DNA of 64,000 bases. Source: Lojkania enalia. Its lineage: Eukaryota > Ascomycota > Dothideomycetes > Pleosporales. Location of the stretch: assembly GCA_010094045.1 (NCBI GenBank), contig ML986658.1:102837-166836 (forward strand), written 5' to 3'. Shown in pieces: positions 1 to 10,817 of this stretch. The position numbers and the translations under genes are program-made. How positions within the stretch are numbered: the first letter of the stretch is position 1; each line of letters opens with the position of its first letter. The notes beneath the pieces were generated by a model. The model saw only the letters and a list, made by a program, of their open reading frames with translations. It was not told the DNA's origin and made no database searches.

Positions 1-607
1 TGCTAAAATTGTTTAGAATTAGCAAGTAATAGTTTCATCTAAAATTCTCGTCTCCGGGGAGAGCATAGTTATATATAGCTTTTCTCCGCCTCTTTACGTT
101 TAAAACTAGAAGAGGCTTTGCTCTATTATTCTGATTTCACTTTTACTTGTTTCCAACTAAAAATATCTCTCTACTCTTCTTATGATCCTTGCTTAGATTT
201 GCCTGAGTAATTCATTATAATTTTATCCCAAAAAATGTAAGAAAAGCGGGCTATGACGGTGCATTAGATGGAAGAAATGATAAGTAAAAAAGGGTGAGCA
301 AGATGAAGATAGAGAATCTTAATTTAAATCTCAGAGTAGGCGCTACACCTGACGAATGTAAAATAGGATTATCTCCTGAAGATAATACGGAAGTTGTAAA
401 GAAATTTGTTGATTTCGTTGCGGCTTCATTATCATTCCTTCCGAGCAATCTATTTCAATTCGACAGCGGACGGCATGAGAGTACATCCTCTCTTCTTCTC
501 TTGGACTGTCCACCCACAAAATTGGCAAAACCAACCGCCAGGGGCCTAGTACGTTACCTGTTGTTACAAAACGCTGACTTACCGGTAGTATCGCCGACAC
601 TGCTAAG
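1..607. other. Intergenic, nothing recognised
   Basis: A-T leaning sequence downstream (3') of the broken transporter. Short open frames are present on both strands but none shows a recognisable domain, a good initiation context or splice-supported extension. Confidence 0.5.
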
Positions 608-2267
608 CTACGCAGCAGCTACGGCAGCTACCCTGAAAAGTTTCTCCCGCTTCATACACAGCGCCGATAGGAGCATGACGCTCCCTGCCATAGGAATTAG
701 TACGAACACTTTTTGCATCGCGTTCACAAAAGCCCAGATGACCTCCTCGCGCAATGGCCCATCCACTTGCTCCAGCACCTTGCTCTGAACGCCCACAATA
801 GCGCTTTCGATATCTTGTTTCAAAAAATTCTGGCTAGACAGCACAGTCCATAGATTTCTAACTGCCGTCGAATGGAAGAGCTGGCTTACAACTACGAGGG
901 CGATAACCTGGCCTCCAAGTTGCGACACGTTCTGCATGCTAAGGGCCGCCCCAGCATTCTCCGATTTCGTTGTAAGCGAAGCGATTGAATAGCCTGTCAA
1001 CATGGCTAGGCCACTGCCGATGACTGTGACCACACACAAGCCGTAAAGGGTTCCAGTTGACGTGGACGGGTTCAGGTACATGGTGAGGAGGGCGCCGCCG
1101 ACAGTTAAGAAGATACCACCAATGATGTAGATTAACATGTACACCTTTATGGCGCTGAGAAAATATCCCGAGGCTAGATTTATCGAAATGGCAACGATAA
1201 CAAAAGGAAGCAAACGAACGGCCATTTTCAGGGCACTATCTCCATTCGTGAACTGGAAATAAATGGGAATGAAATACATTGCAACGTATAGTGTCGTGAT
1301 GCTCGCCGAGGTCTCGATATAGAGGAGGACCTGGGTGCGTTCGCGCAATAGATGGGCTGGGAATGAACGGTGAGCTTTGTTCGTGAAGAGGGCGAATGCC
1401 TGCTGGAGAACATATGCGACTAGGGTGACTCCAAAAACAACAAAAGTGGCGATGGCCCTTCCATCGTCCCACTCCCATTGCCCGCCTACCATCGATATCG
1501 CCAAGGGAAATGTAGCCCAGGTGCCAGCACCGAGGAAGCCGACAAGTCAAGACGGGCGATCCGTGCCCGTACACCGACGCCTTGGGAGGGATAAATTGAG
1601 GGAAGGTAAAAGACATAAGCGGGAGCCGAAAGGGCAGAGATGATAAGATTGATGTAGAATGCCTACCGCCAGGTGGCTGAGGATGTTGCAAATACTCTGC
1701 CAATGACAGGACCCAAGATGGCACCGATGCCCCAACAGCTTCCAATAAGTGCCATGTAAAAGCTGCGTTCCTCTGGCGCCGCCATGGCCAAGAAGTAGTT
1801 CAAGGAGTCAAGGTAGATTGCGCTACCTCCTACGCCGGTGATAACGCGACCGACGATTAAAGTACTCATGGTTGGAGCGGCTCCACAAATAACTGAGCCG
1901 ACCTCGAAAAGGACCACGGTTGTGAAGAAGACCCATTTGATATTGAAAGCGTTGTACAGGTTTCCAAGGGGGAGGACGACACATACGGAGCCAAGAGGAA
2001 ATCTTGCTCTAGCCTACGCCAGTCGTTCAACGTGACCAAACTGCTCAATGACGGAACCCTGCACATCCGCCACAATAGTGGTACCAAGCCCATAAAGAAT
2101 GCAGCTGGCGTAGGGAGCGACGCAGATAGCCAGCCAGCGAATACCGCGGATCTGTCGGTCTTTGACCTTCGGCGTGGGATCGTCAAGTCTCTTCTCCTCA
2201 TGCTCGGCTTTCGTATCAGCACACGAGCCCCTGGCGGTTGGACTAGAACGGCAGACTGAGTAGACAT
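608..2267 (-). pseudogene. Broken MFS drug-efflux transporter (DHA2/14-TM type)
   Basis: Read right to left, three frames together spell a fungal major facilitator of the multidrug/toxin-efflux type. It includes an N-terminal piece (YGLGTTIVADVQ), FEVGSVICGAAPTM, the helix-4/5 region IVGRVITGVGG, WGIGAILGPVIG, and a 298-codon C-terminal block of about eight hydrophobic segments ending at 608. No single frame is open. TAG stops sit at 2014-2016 (after HVERLA, where the family has Trp) and 1663-1665 (after SSATWR, again a family Trp). A one-base frameshift lies near 1540-1550 between ARIARLD and LVGFLGAG, and the ATG frame at 2265-2267 also differs from the downstream frame. Both nonsense changes fit TGG to TAG, a TpG to TpA change. 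I see no intron signals that rescue all four lesions. The intact protein would presumably have exported a compound or drug at the plasma membrane. Sequencing error is the main alternative. Confidence 0.85.
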
Positions 2268-2480
2268 GGTGCTGGCGGATGGTGAATAAGGTACTGATGG
2301 GCCATGGTATAAAGAAGGTATACGTAACTTATTGCATGCCAGCTCGACATCTTTATACCAACACAAACGGAATAAACATAGATAAAAATGTTGGAAAAGC
2401 TCGTCAACTCGGAGATTTTGCATGATAAATGGGTGTATTTCGCATCCGATGCATAAGCTTGATCGGATCCTGGGCCTTAT

Positions 2481-2660
2481 CGGAGCCGCATGCGGAACCC
2501 ATAGAAGTGCAAGGTTGGCTGATAGTCAGGGGGTTTAGGACATGTAGAGTGTTCACGAGGAGGTCTGGAGAGCCTCCGCGGAAGCTTCAAAATTGACGCT
2601 AGGGTGGTCTTCAACTTTCGTATTTGTCAGCGACCAATCGAAATGTGCCTCCACGGAGGC
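2481..2660. promoter_or_regulatory. Cluster of CGG half-sites and GCCTCC inverted repeats
   Basis: The region between the broken transporter and the Zn2Cys6 gene holds CGG-AG-CCG at 2481-2488 overlapping CCG-CATG-CGG at 2486-2495, CCGCGG at 2576-2581, and a perfect inverted repeat GCCTCC-AC-GGAGGC at 2647-2660. A related AGCCTCC occurs at 2571-2577. CGG triplet pairs are the known binding pattern of Zn2Cys6 proteins. That the neighbouring regulator binds here is inference. Confidence 0.4.
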
Positions 2661-2856
2661 TCTAAAAGAACTTCGACTCATTTCACAACTTATGATTATG
2701 GAGTCATCCCAGTCTATCGTACAGTAAATGAGAGGATTCTTGTTACATATTTATTAAGCTTGGTCAATATCGTTAGAACGACGATGGAAGGCACAAAGAC
2801 TACTAGAAAAGTACAGACTGCGATTCCTACTTCGTCGCGAAGGAGGTCATTAGCTA

Positions 2857-4722
2857 ATGCAGAAAAAGTCCTGCGACTTGTGTTACCGGCGCAAGATGAA
2901 GTGCGATGGACAGAAGCCTCGCTGCTCACATTGCATCACGTATGAGATAGATTGTACCTACACAGCACCCAGCCGCACGCCTGCACAGAAGAAACGACGG
3001 AGCTACGCAAAGGGTGAGGGCGATGTCAGTAATACACAAGGTCGCTTGGGACGACTAGAATTTCTGGTCCAACAGGTCACCGAGCGTCTAGATATTGTTG
3101 AGAGAAAAAATGAAGTTGAGCCTCTGCTCCAGCACGAGGAGGCGAGTGCGATTACCACAGTGATGCCGTTAAAGATCACAAGAAGCGAAGACGACAATAA
3201 TTCTCCCCAATCGATGGTTCTACCTCCTTTAGAGCAGGTCCTGCCTATCATACAAATCTACCTCCAGGACTTCAACTCAGTATTACCGCTATTCCATGCC
3301 GATACTCTCCTGCGGTTGGTCCACGATTGTTATAGTGTTGGACCCCTACAACGCGACCCAGTAGTATGGGCTGCAATAAATGTTGTGTTGGCTCTCGCAC
3401 GGCGACACAATTTTGTGGCTAGTCATGATGTTCCGTCTTCGGCTGCATGTCTCAGCAGGGCCGAGTCGGTGCTGTCGAGGGTGGTGCTAGGCGATATCCA
3501 GCTACTCAACGTTCAGGTTTTGGTGGGCATGGTGATGCTGCTTCAGGCCTCGCAAGATCTTAAGCCTGCACTGGTTTTAATTGCCACAACAATACGTCTC
3601 GCACATGCAATTGGCCTGCATGACCGGACCTACTCGGCACACCTGGGTTCTCTCCATGCGAGACAGCGAGCTTGCGTATTCTGGCTGGCGTATATCCTCG
3701 ACAAAGACCTCAGCATGCGCTCGAAACAGCCCTCGATCCAGATTGATGATGACATCAATCTTGACTTACCTTCGCCAACAGTCCTACAATATAACGAGGA
3801 TAGGAGCAAAATCAACAATACTGACGACGCTACGGGTGTTATTACTACCGCCGACGGAACCATCAAAATGAACTACCTTACGGCACGCATTAAATTAGCT
3901 GCTGTTGAAGGCGGTGTATATGATTATATATATTCAACGCGCTCTCGAAAACGCAGTCCCGAAGAGCGGTCCCATGCATTGCAGAGCGTAGCTTGTGCAC
4001 TTGAGCAGTGGAAGGTTTCTATCCCATCTGAGTTCAACGCCTCAGCGGGCTCAAGAAGAGTAGCTCCCGGTATGCTACGCTTTCTTGGAGCATTGCACTC
4101 CACGAGCCTGGCTTGCACAACTCTTATAAACCAAGCCCATGCCTGGGACGTTGAGTGGATTGCCAGTATACGCAGGTATGGTAGACAAGGCATTGAACCA
4201 CTGCTGCCACCGCAGTGGGAGGTGTTGGTAGGTGAGGCACGCGATTTGCTGGTCTTATTTGGGGCACTGGGGGAAACAGATCGCTGGAACTTCTGGTGAG
4301 TATCCGAGGCTACTACATACTTGTTCGATATTATAATTTCCGTCCACTCTCGCATGTATGCTGTGTATCGAATACTGTTTAACAAAGCTGACTAGCAATG
4401 ATATTGTAATAGGACAACAGGATGTTCTTATATGACAGCTATGGTGCTTTTAATAGCTAATAGCATGCACAGACCGAAACACGGTGATTTGTCCTTGGAT
4501 AGACATCTTGTGGAAATTGGTTTACAGACAATTGACAAAATGGTGAAGGAGACCGAGAACAAAACGTTGCAGTCCTTTCAGGCTACCTGTACTGAACTGC
4601 ATCAGCGCACGCAACAAAGATGTGCTGAAGCAGCCATAATGGCCAGCAATGTCGACTGTTCTTCGTGCTTTGTAGATATACAGCATGGAATTGAGGGAAA
4701 TAGCCATCATGATGATTTCTAA
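2857..4722 (+). CDS. Zn2Cys6 fungal transcription factor
   Basis: Two exons, 2857-4295 and 4413-4722, joined by a GTGAGT...TAG intron of 117 bp; the product is 582 aa. The zinc cluster is at the extreme N-terminus, with Cys at 6, 9, 16, 23, 26 and 33 (CX2CX6CX6CX2CX6C), followed by a basic linker and a coiled-coil-like stretch near residues 60-85. The middle (about 125-330) has the fungal-specific regulatory domain, with the typical RLAHAIGLHDR and FWLAYILDKDLSMR segments. Such proteins are nuclear DNA-binding regulators that recognise paired CGG triplets. It lies between the broken MFS gene (divergent) and the SDR (same strand), the arrangement of a pathway-specific regulator in a small metabolic cluster. 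The pathway cannot be named. The gene is intact, unlike the transporter beside it. The first ATG gives the complete zinc cluster, so I keep it. Confidence 0.9.
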
Positions 4723-5193
4723 AGTATAAATACAAGTGCCGTAACTATAGGCTAGATCAATAGAAGACGGAAGATATTCTAGATATGGTGAGAATTTTTA
4801 TCAACTCTCACGAGTCTAGGACATACGTCCATCCGCGTAGTATCGCTAAAGATGTGCATAGTGATCGAGTAAGCAAAAAGCCACGGAAGCTCTTCCGGTG
4901 CCATCCATTCTAAATGAGTTACCAATCCGGAAGAGTTTCTACAGTGCTTATGGAGGCGATTAGTAAGTATCTCCACTATAGAATTGTTAGTAGGCTTACC
5001 GTCTTCCGCGGAACCACGATACAATGCAATTGTCAGGGCCCCGCGCCGAACAAAATTTGAAATGATTTCGTTACTCGTGGGCACTGGTACGAAATTCTAG
5101 TTGGATACGGCATTTCTGCATATGTATTTAATCAGCCTCAACCGTCGCCAAATCAGATATCTTCTCTCCCTCAGAACGACAAAAAAAAGGCGT

Positions 5194-5217
5194 CGGATAC
5201 CCGATCATACTATAAAT
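5194..5217 (+). promoter_or_regulatory. CGG-N4-CCG palindrome plus TATA box upstream of the SDR
   Basis: CGG (5194-5196), ATAC, CCG (5201-5203) form an inverted pair of zinc-cluster half-sites. A TATAAAT element follows at 5211-5217, about 40 bp before the chosen ATG at 5257. The placement supports the 5257 start rather than an in-frame ATG at 5101 and suggests control by a Zn2Cys6 protein, possibly the adjacent one. Confidence 0.5.
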
Positions 5218-5256
5218 CTCACTTCTATCTATTCAGAACACTGTCCTTACGCAAAG

Positions 5257-6247
5257 ATGGTTAGCTACGATGGACCTCATCAAGGAACTAAGTTGTTTAA
5301 GTCCTTCACCAGGACTTGGCACAGCCAGTCTTACCCTGAGATCTTGCCTTCCCGCCCCGAGCTGAGTGCTGTTGGAAAAGTTGTCTTCATTACGGGTGGT
5401 GGTAGCGGGATTGGTAAGGCCACGGCGATTGCTTTCGCGCAGGCCGGTGCCAAAGTCGTCGCCATCTTCGGACGTCGCGTCGGGAATCTGCAGTTGGCTG
5501 CTGAGGAAGTCAGCAAGGCTAATCTCGCGGGAACCACCACTGTGATCATTGAGAGTGTTGATATTAGCCAGCGTCTAGCTTTGGAGGCTGCTTTCGCCAA
5601 CGCTAGTAACAAAGCTGGCGGGGCCAAGGTTGACATTTTTATCAACAATGCCGGTTCCCTGAAGCCACCAAGCCCTCTCACTACATACGGCGAGAAGGAA
5701 TTGCGCGAAAGTATTGAGGGTAACTTAATCGGCTCGTTCAACGTGGTCCAGGCGGTAGTTCCCTTGCTGGCGCCCAAAGCAAAGATCTTGAACATTAGCT
5801 CGGGCATTGCACATATCAACCCGATTCCCGGATTCTGGGCTTATGCATCGCTCAAGCTAGCTATCGTTAAGATGTTCGATTTCCTCCAGGCTGAGCATCC
5901 GGACCTCAGCGTTTTCAACATCCAACCTGGGGTAGTTGCAACTGAGCTCAACCAAGTTTCCAGTTTCCCGGGGCAAGACGACGGTAAGCTAATTTTCCTT
6001 TAATTTCCAGATATCTTCCGTGTCAATGAATCCTTTTCTTCCATTTGTCTATATATTGCGTTAGCTGATTAATATTTTAGTCACGCTCCCGGCTCACTTC
6101 AATGTTTGGATTGCTTCTCCTGAAGCCGAATTCCTTAAGGGGAAATTTGTCTGGGCCAACTGGGATGTGGATGAACTAAAAGCTCTTGCTAAAGAGGTTA
6201 AAGAGTCAATGCTTTTGAGGATATATTTGAATGGCGTGCCGATGTAG
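5257..6247 (+). CDS. Short-chain dehydrogenase/reductase (SDR)
   Basis: Two exons, 5257-5983 and 6081-6247; 297 aa. Classical SDR features are complete: TGGGSGIG nucleotide-binding loop (about residue 45), NNAG (about 128), the ISSG serine (about 188) and the YASLK catalytic Tyr/Lys pair (about 203), then a PGVVAT segment. The family catalyses NAD(P)H-dependent oxidation or reduction of alcohol or carbonyl groups on small molecules; the substrate is not predictable. No signal peptide is seen, so it is probably cytosolic. The start was chosen because it follows the TATA element and matches the usual family N-terminus; an upstream in-frame ATG at 5101 would add 52 unlike residues. It sits downstream of a Zn2Cys6 gene on the same strand, 534 bp away, consistent with a regulated accessory pathway. 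Confidence 0.93.
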
Positions 6248-7339
6248 AGCTCAAGCTGAGAAGCCTATTAACTTGTAATAGGTGCAAAAGGCTGGTGCCT
6301 AGGAGTCTTAACATGAATCTTATTTATGTAGAACAGTCACAATTCCACTCTCATAAGACTGCGTTTCTCTGTTTCTCTATTAGCTCCCAGTCCTATTCTT
6401 GAATCCCACCCTATCCCTTCCGATTTTTTCCCCGCCTGCACATCTCCTTCCGCCTGGCCCCCGACTGTCATCGCCTATATATCCCGAGGAATACAATGGA
6501 TGTTATTATGCAACAATCCAGGAACCCCAACGAATATTTCTTTTTGCTTAGGTCAATGAGGCAAAGGTGTTTTGCGCTCGACTCAAACTTTCCAAGTCGG
6601 CTTGAGTTTCGAGGAATACTCAAAATGCTACTTGAAAAAGAGTACAGATAGGGCTGTAGCAGTGTTTGGGCTGTAGGATCGCCTTGTAACCTCTCTTGGC
6701 AGCGGGGTGTTTTCGGACGCTGCCTTCTCTACAATCTCTAATGGCATGCGTCTCGAACCAGACTGGAGCGCATGGAATATTCTCGCGAGGAAGTAGCATC
6801 ATGGTGTTGGATGGCATATACCGGAGCTATCCAGTTTACATAGCCACTGTCCCGAATTGGATGAAACGGCAAACTACCTTTCGATCATGAGAATCCATCG
6901 GCATTGATTGCGGCTTATGTAGACGAAATCCAAAATTGCATATCAATTTTAGATGAGATAGATTGTTTCTTTTTTTTTTTTTTTGAATCTGAAAAATGTG
7001 AAACGAGAGTGAGTACGGTATGATGTTGTGGAGTTGGTGGGCCTTGCTGAGGTGTGATACGTGCTTGTAGAGAGCAAGTTTCTTTCAATAGCAAGTCGTT
7101 TATATCGATTGTTAGAAGAACGAGTGCAGAGGGAAATTATGAGGCATCAGTGCCCGACCAACTACATGACTTGCTCGTGACCTCGGCCGGAAATACCTCG
7201 GGACAACATTCCATAGATTTGGACAATGAACCGAAGTACGTCCTGTTTATATATTTGGCTAATAAAGGTGTTTCGGACTGCGCATTAACCAGGCTGCCCT
7301 CCGTGCTATGGCCTGAATTCCTCTTTTTCCCTACCGTAC
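6248..7339. other. Intergenic, with a 15-nt poly-T run
   Basis: No gene recognised. A T15 tract lies at 6970-6984. Short frames at 6620-6890 and 7054-7437 have no domain and no splice partners. A tandem ATCTGAT repeat occurs just after the chosen start of the next gene, near 7425-7440. Confidence 0.5.
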
Positions 7340-8173
7340 ATGGCGTTCGCGCCGTCCTTCATACGATTGTTCTTGACCTCTATGAGCTACTACTCCCCTT
7401 TCAACCGCGCGCCGTTTCGATCATATCTGATATCTGATATCTTGCTATGCCTAGCCGCCGGTAAATCGGGAGTTGTCTATGGGATTGATGACCAGAGAGT
7501 CCTGAAAGAATACCACGATTTTGACGGACGTGAAATTGAACATTGCGCTGATCAACGCCTCGGTTCGCACCCTAATTTCGCGAAGGTGCTAGATGTCCAG
7601 AAGGACGCTTCCATCATTCTCGAACTAGGCGAACTTCTCCAATCAGCCTGCCGAGAACCTTACGCGAAGACGATATCGTTACAAAGGAAACTAAAATGGT
7701 TACAAGACGCCGCAGAATGCTACTAGTACACTCATAATCATAGCGTAATACACGAGGATGTAGGGTGTAATAATCTAATATTGGCACGGAATGGTCGTGT
7801 AAAACTGATTGACTTCGAAAGCTGCAGCATTGACAAGGAACCGGCAGGATCTTGCTATGAATGGTTCAGCTATCGCCCATCTATACCTAGAGTGAGTCGG
7901 CAAACAGATATCTTCGCCTTCGGCTGCGCAATCTACGAAGTCATGACTGGGAGGCTCCCGCATCATCATCTCGAGGCATTGGATGATAAATTCAAGGAGG
8001 TAGAAGATTTGTATACAAAAAACAATTTCCCGGATATTATAGATATCCCCCTAAGACAGTTTATATTGAGGTGTTAGTATAGCGAAGTCGGTTTTATAAA
8101 GAAAATCATCAAGGAGTTAGACTCTTTAAATGAATATCACGCTAGTAGTGTGGCCTATAGGCAGCCGCTATGA
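7340..8173 (+). pseudogene. Broken protein kinase-like gene
   Basis: One reading frame carries a protein-kinase fold interrupted by stops. Visible parts in order: a glycine-loop-like AGKSGVVYGID, VLKEY with the probable ATP-anchoring Lys (about 7502), ASIILELGE, then TAG at 7724-7726. The frame continues through IHEDVGCNNLIL (catalytic-loop Asp and Asn present), LIDFESCS at the DFG position, FSYRPSIPRVSRQTDIFAFGC (activation segment to helix F) and EVMTGRLP. A second TAG lies at 8075-8077 after LRC, and a final TGA at 8171-8173. This resembles the expanded, divergent kinase-like family of filamentous ascomycetes. The two TAG codons lie in frame with family sequence on both sides, so this is a decayed gene and not two genes. 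No intron removes either stop. The 5' start is uncertain; homology begins near 7440. Confidence 0.8.
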
Positions 8174-9317
8174 ATCCTATTCATTAATCACTATCTCATC
8201 AATTCGCTGTTGTCTAAGCTTCCGCAGTTTGCCCGCAATATGCCCTGGATGCCCAAATATTGATATCCACCTCAGCTTTAGAAGCCGCATTGCAACGTGA
8301 GAGCAGTAGATGGGTGCACGGTAGGCTGAGACCCAGGGACGCTAAATGCAGACGGATTGATAGAGCGCGGCGCTTCGTTCACACGTCAAGGGTAGCATTC
8401 GTCGCTGTCGGGTTGAACACCTATGTGGGAGACTAGGAGAATTTTATCAATATAAGACGAACAACAGAGATGGGCGGCTAAGGCTGGCTGCATTCTGGAG
8501 TGGTGGAGCAAGGCTGGTGCAGGCACGACCGACAGGTGGTCGCGAACCTAGTCATTAAAGAACAACATTGTGACGGACAGGCCGTGCATCAACTGGTAAA
8601 TTACGTTATTGGTTGAGCTAAAATCCAACACATGTCTACGAACATTTCTTCACAATTCTGCATGCCTGATATATAAACCTAACAAAACCTATATCTACCG
8701 CGATCTTATTTCTTATAAGGTTATATAAGGCACAATTCCTACTGAGGACTAGCCTTGATACTATGCGACACCAGGCTAGAGAGTGTGAATAGCCATGACC
8801 ATCTATAAAGGTTAATCAGCGTAGTTCCTCTCATCTATCTTAACGCCTTACATTTCCAACAATTCAATAGCTCATTTCTATGCAGTACTCCAGTTCTAAA
8901 ACATCGTATCTGGCGATTCTATGCACTACTCGGGCTCTAAAAAAGCTATATACAAAGTACCTCATGTCTAAAACCCCCCCGCCTCTGCTCGACTCTATAC
9001 CTATTTGCAGCTACTAAACCCTTGCGGACGAAGATTTGATGTGTGAAAAGACGCCGATGGCTTTGCGAAGCACAGTTCAAAGTTAAATGGTTCCCCAGAA
9101 ACATTTGCTAGGGAAATGGGTGGGCGCTTAGCAGATGTTGTGGAACGGGACGTAAGATTATATGGTAGCTAGTTTGAATAATCGAACGTACGTCGGGTTT
9201 TCATATTCATATCTTCATACATACTACATTGGCCGTGAAACAACATTATTCAACTCATTCATAAATGCATAATTCACCCTGCTTCATAAAACAACAAACA
9301 ATACCAGCTAAACAATC
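8174..9317. other. Intergenic, nothing recognised
   Basis: Over 1.1 kb without a supported gene. Near 8870-8980 two loosely similar segments occur (TATGCAGTACTCCAGTTCTAAAA and TATGCACTACTCGGGCTCTAAAAA), possibly a degenerate short duplication. No transposon ends are seen. Confidence 0.45.
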
Positions 9318-10817
9318 CTACATCATCCCTAAAAAACCCCTCAACCTCCTCACAATCTCCCTCCCCATAGCCCTTCTCGTATCTTCGGTCCGCATTGCCG
9401 CTTCCTTATTCTCACTCGCCCTCCGAAGCAAGAAATTTAGGCATTCGGTCGTGGTACCCCAGGTCATGCATTTGGCGACGCGGGCCTGCGTATCCTTCTT
9501 CTGGTTCTCATCCTGCACCAACTGCTGCGAGATCTCGTCCGCCATGCCCCAGAGCTGTGCGTAGGTCAAGCGGGGCAGAGAGTCTGGTAGGGAGGTAGCG
9601 AGTTGCGCAATGCGGATTGCTTGTGCTTTGGCGATGGAGGCGGCGTTGTGGGTGGCAAGGAAGACATCGAGACGGGGAAAAGGTGTGGAGGTGTGGCCTG
9701 GGGGAGCTGGGAATGTGGGTGTCCATTGTTGTTTGAGGATGGCTTCGGTGCACGAGTCGTAGCAGGCGTCAGTGCCCTCTTTGGATTCCCAGACGAGGTG
9801 CCGGGGCTCACTGGCTAGGTATGCGCCACGGACGAGCTTGATGCCTGCGATGTAACCTTCCTTTTGTGCGGTTACGAGGTGTTGGGCGATTCGGGAGGGG
9901 ATACTTTTGAGGTAGCATTGGTAGGTTGTGTAGATGATAGCGCGACCGCGCTCGGGTGTGTTGTATTTTTTCTGGAATTCGAGGTTCCAGGATTCCAAGC
10001 CGTGGTTCGTGATTTCTTCCTCGGCGCCAGGGAGCAGGGCGATGTTCTTTGCGGCAGCAGCGTCGCAGGCGGCAGTGATGGCCGAGCACATCTCCGGGGT
10101 CGGGGGCTGACCATTTTGCAGGAGATGGAGGGCGTGGCGTCCGAGGCCGGACCATCTATTTAGCTATTAGGATCCTACAATCAAATAAAATATGAAGGTT
10201 TCTTACTTCAATCCGACGAAATCACCCTCCTGGGCTACTCCAATGGAATCCAGCATGCCCTTCTTCCAGGTTGCAATCTCCCTACTGGTCTCCTCCGCTG
10301 TTGACGCCGCTCCTCCTCCCAACACTTCGAGAGCAAACTCGAGCATAATAGCATCGTATCCTAGAGCCTCTCGCGCTATAGTTGTGTTAGTCTGGACTTC
10401 CTTGGGAGATTCGCCGGCGCAGAACTGAGCATAGAATGTCGACTTGAGCAGCTTGGCGAGTAGAGGATTCCGTTCAATGCTCATAATATACGTCTTGGAG
10501 TCCAGCATCCGCCGTAGGACGTTGAAGCAGAGGGACAGCAGAGCTGGGGAGGAGGACATTCGCATGATGAGGTAGGATCGGAGCACTGAGGACATGGGTA
10601 GCCGCGAGAGGGTTGAGAATGAAGACTCATGTCTAGAAGGGGTAGAATTTTGCGGTGATGCGCTGGGGAGTAGCTGAGGGGTAGAGTTGGACGGCACCGG
10701 AGCGGCGGATACATGCCGGCGGGCGCTCGAGTGGACGAATCGGGGTGTTTGAGTGAGCGTGCGGTGGGATAAGGACAGGGCATCCAGTCGGTGGAGTTTG
10801 CGTGCTTGCGAACGCAT
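9318..10817 (-). CDS. Proline dehydrogenase (mitochondrial)
   Basis: Two exons on the minus strand, 10817-10207 and 10155-9318, joined by a 51-bp intron that completes the Lys of FVGLK; 482 aa. The enzyme oxidises L-proline to delta-1-pyrroline-5-carboxylate with FAD in mitochondria, the first step of proline use. Family marks include FVGLKWSGLG, AIIYTTYQCYLK, the substrate-loop IKLVRGAYLASE, ATHNAASI and QLWGMADEIS. The N-terminus (MRSQARKLHRLDALSL..., rich in Arg and Ser, no acids) looks like a mitochondrial targeting sequence, which is why I prefer the ATG at 10817 over the in-frame ATG at 10985. Length matches fungal homologues (Put1/PrnD type). No P5C dehydrogenase, permease or prn-type regulator is nearby, so there is no proline-use cluster here. 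Confidence 0.93.

Noticed and set aside
4779..5084. Minus-strand 101-codon ORF in the SDR promoter
   Set aside because: No domain, no splice partner, and it overlaps the promoter of an intact gene. Low-level composition looks protein-like, but there is not enough to call it.
5101..5256. Upstream in-frame ATG of the SDR
   Set aside because: The extension would cross the TATA box and CGG palindrome, and adds residues unlike the family.
608..6247. A complete biosynthetic gene cluster at the left end
   Set aside because: Only a dead transporter, a regulator and one SDR are present; there is no backbone synthase (PKS, NRPS, terpene cyclase) in the window.
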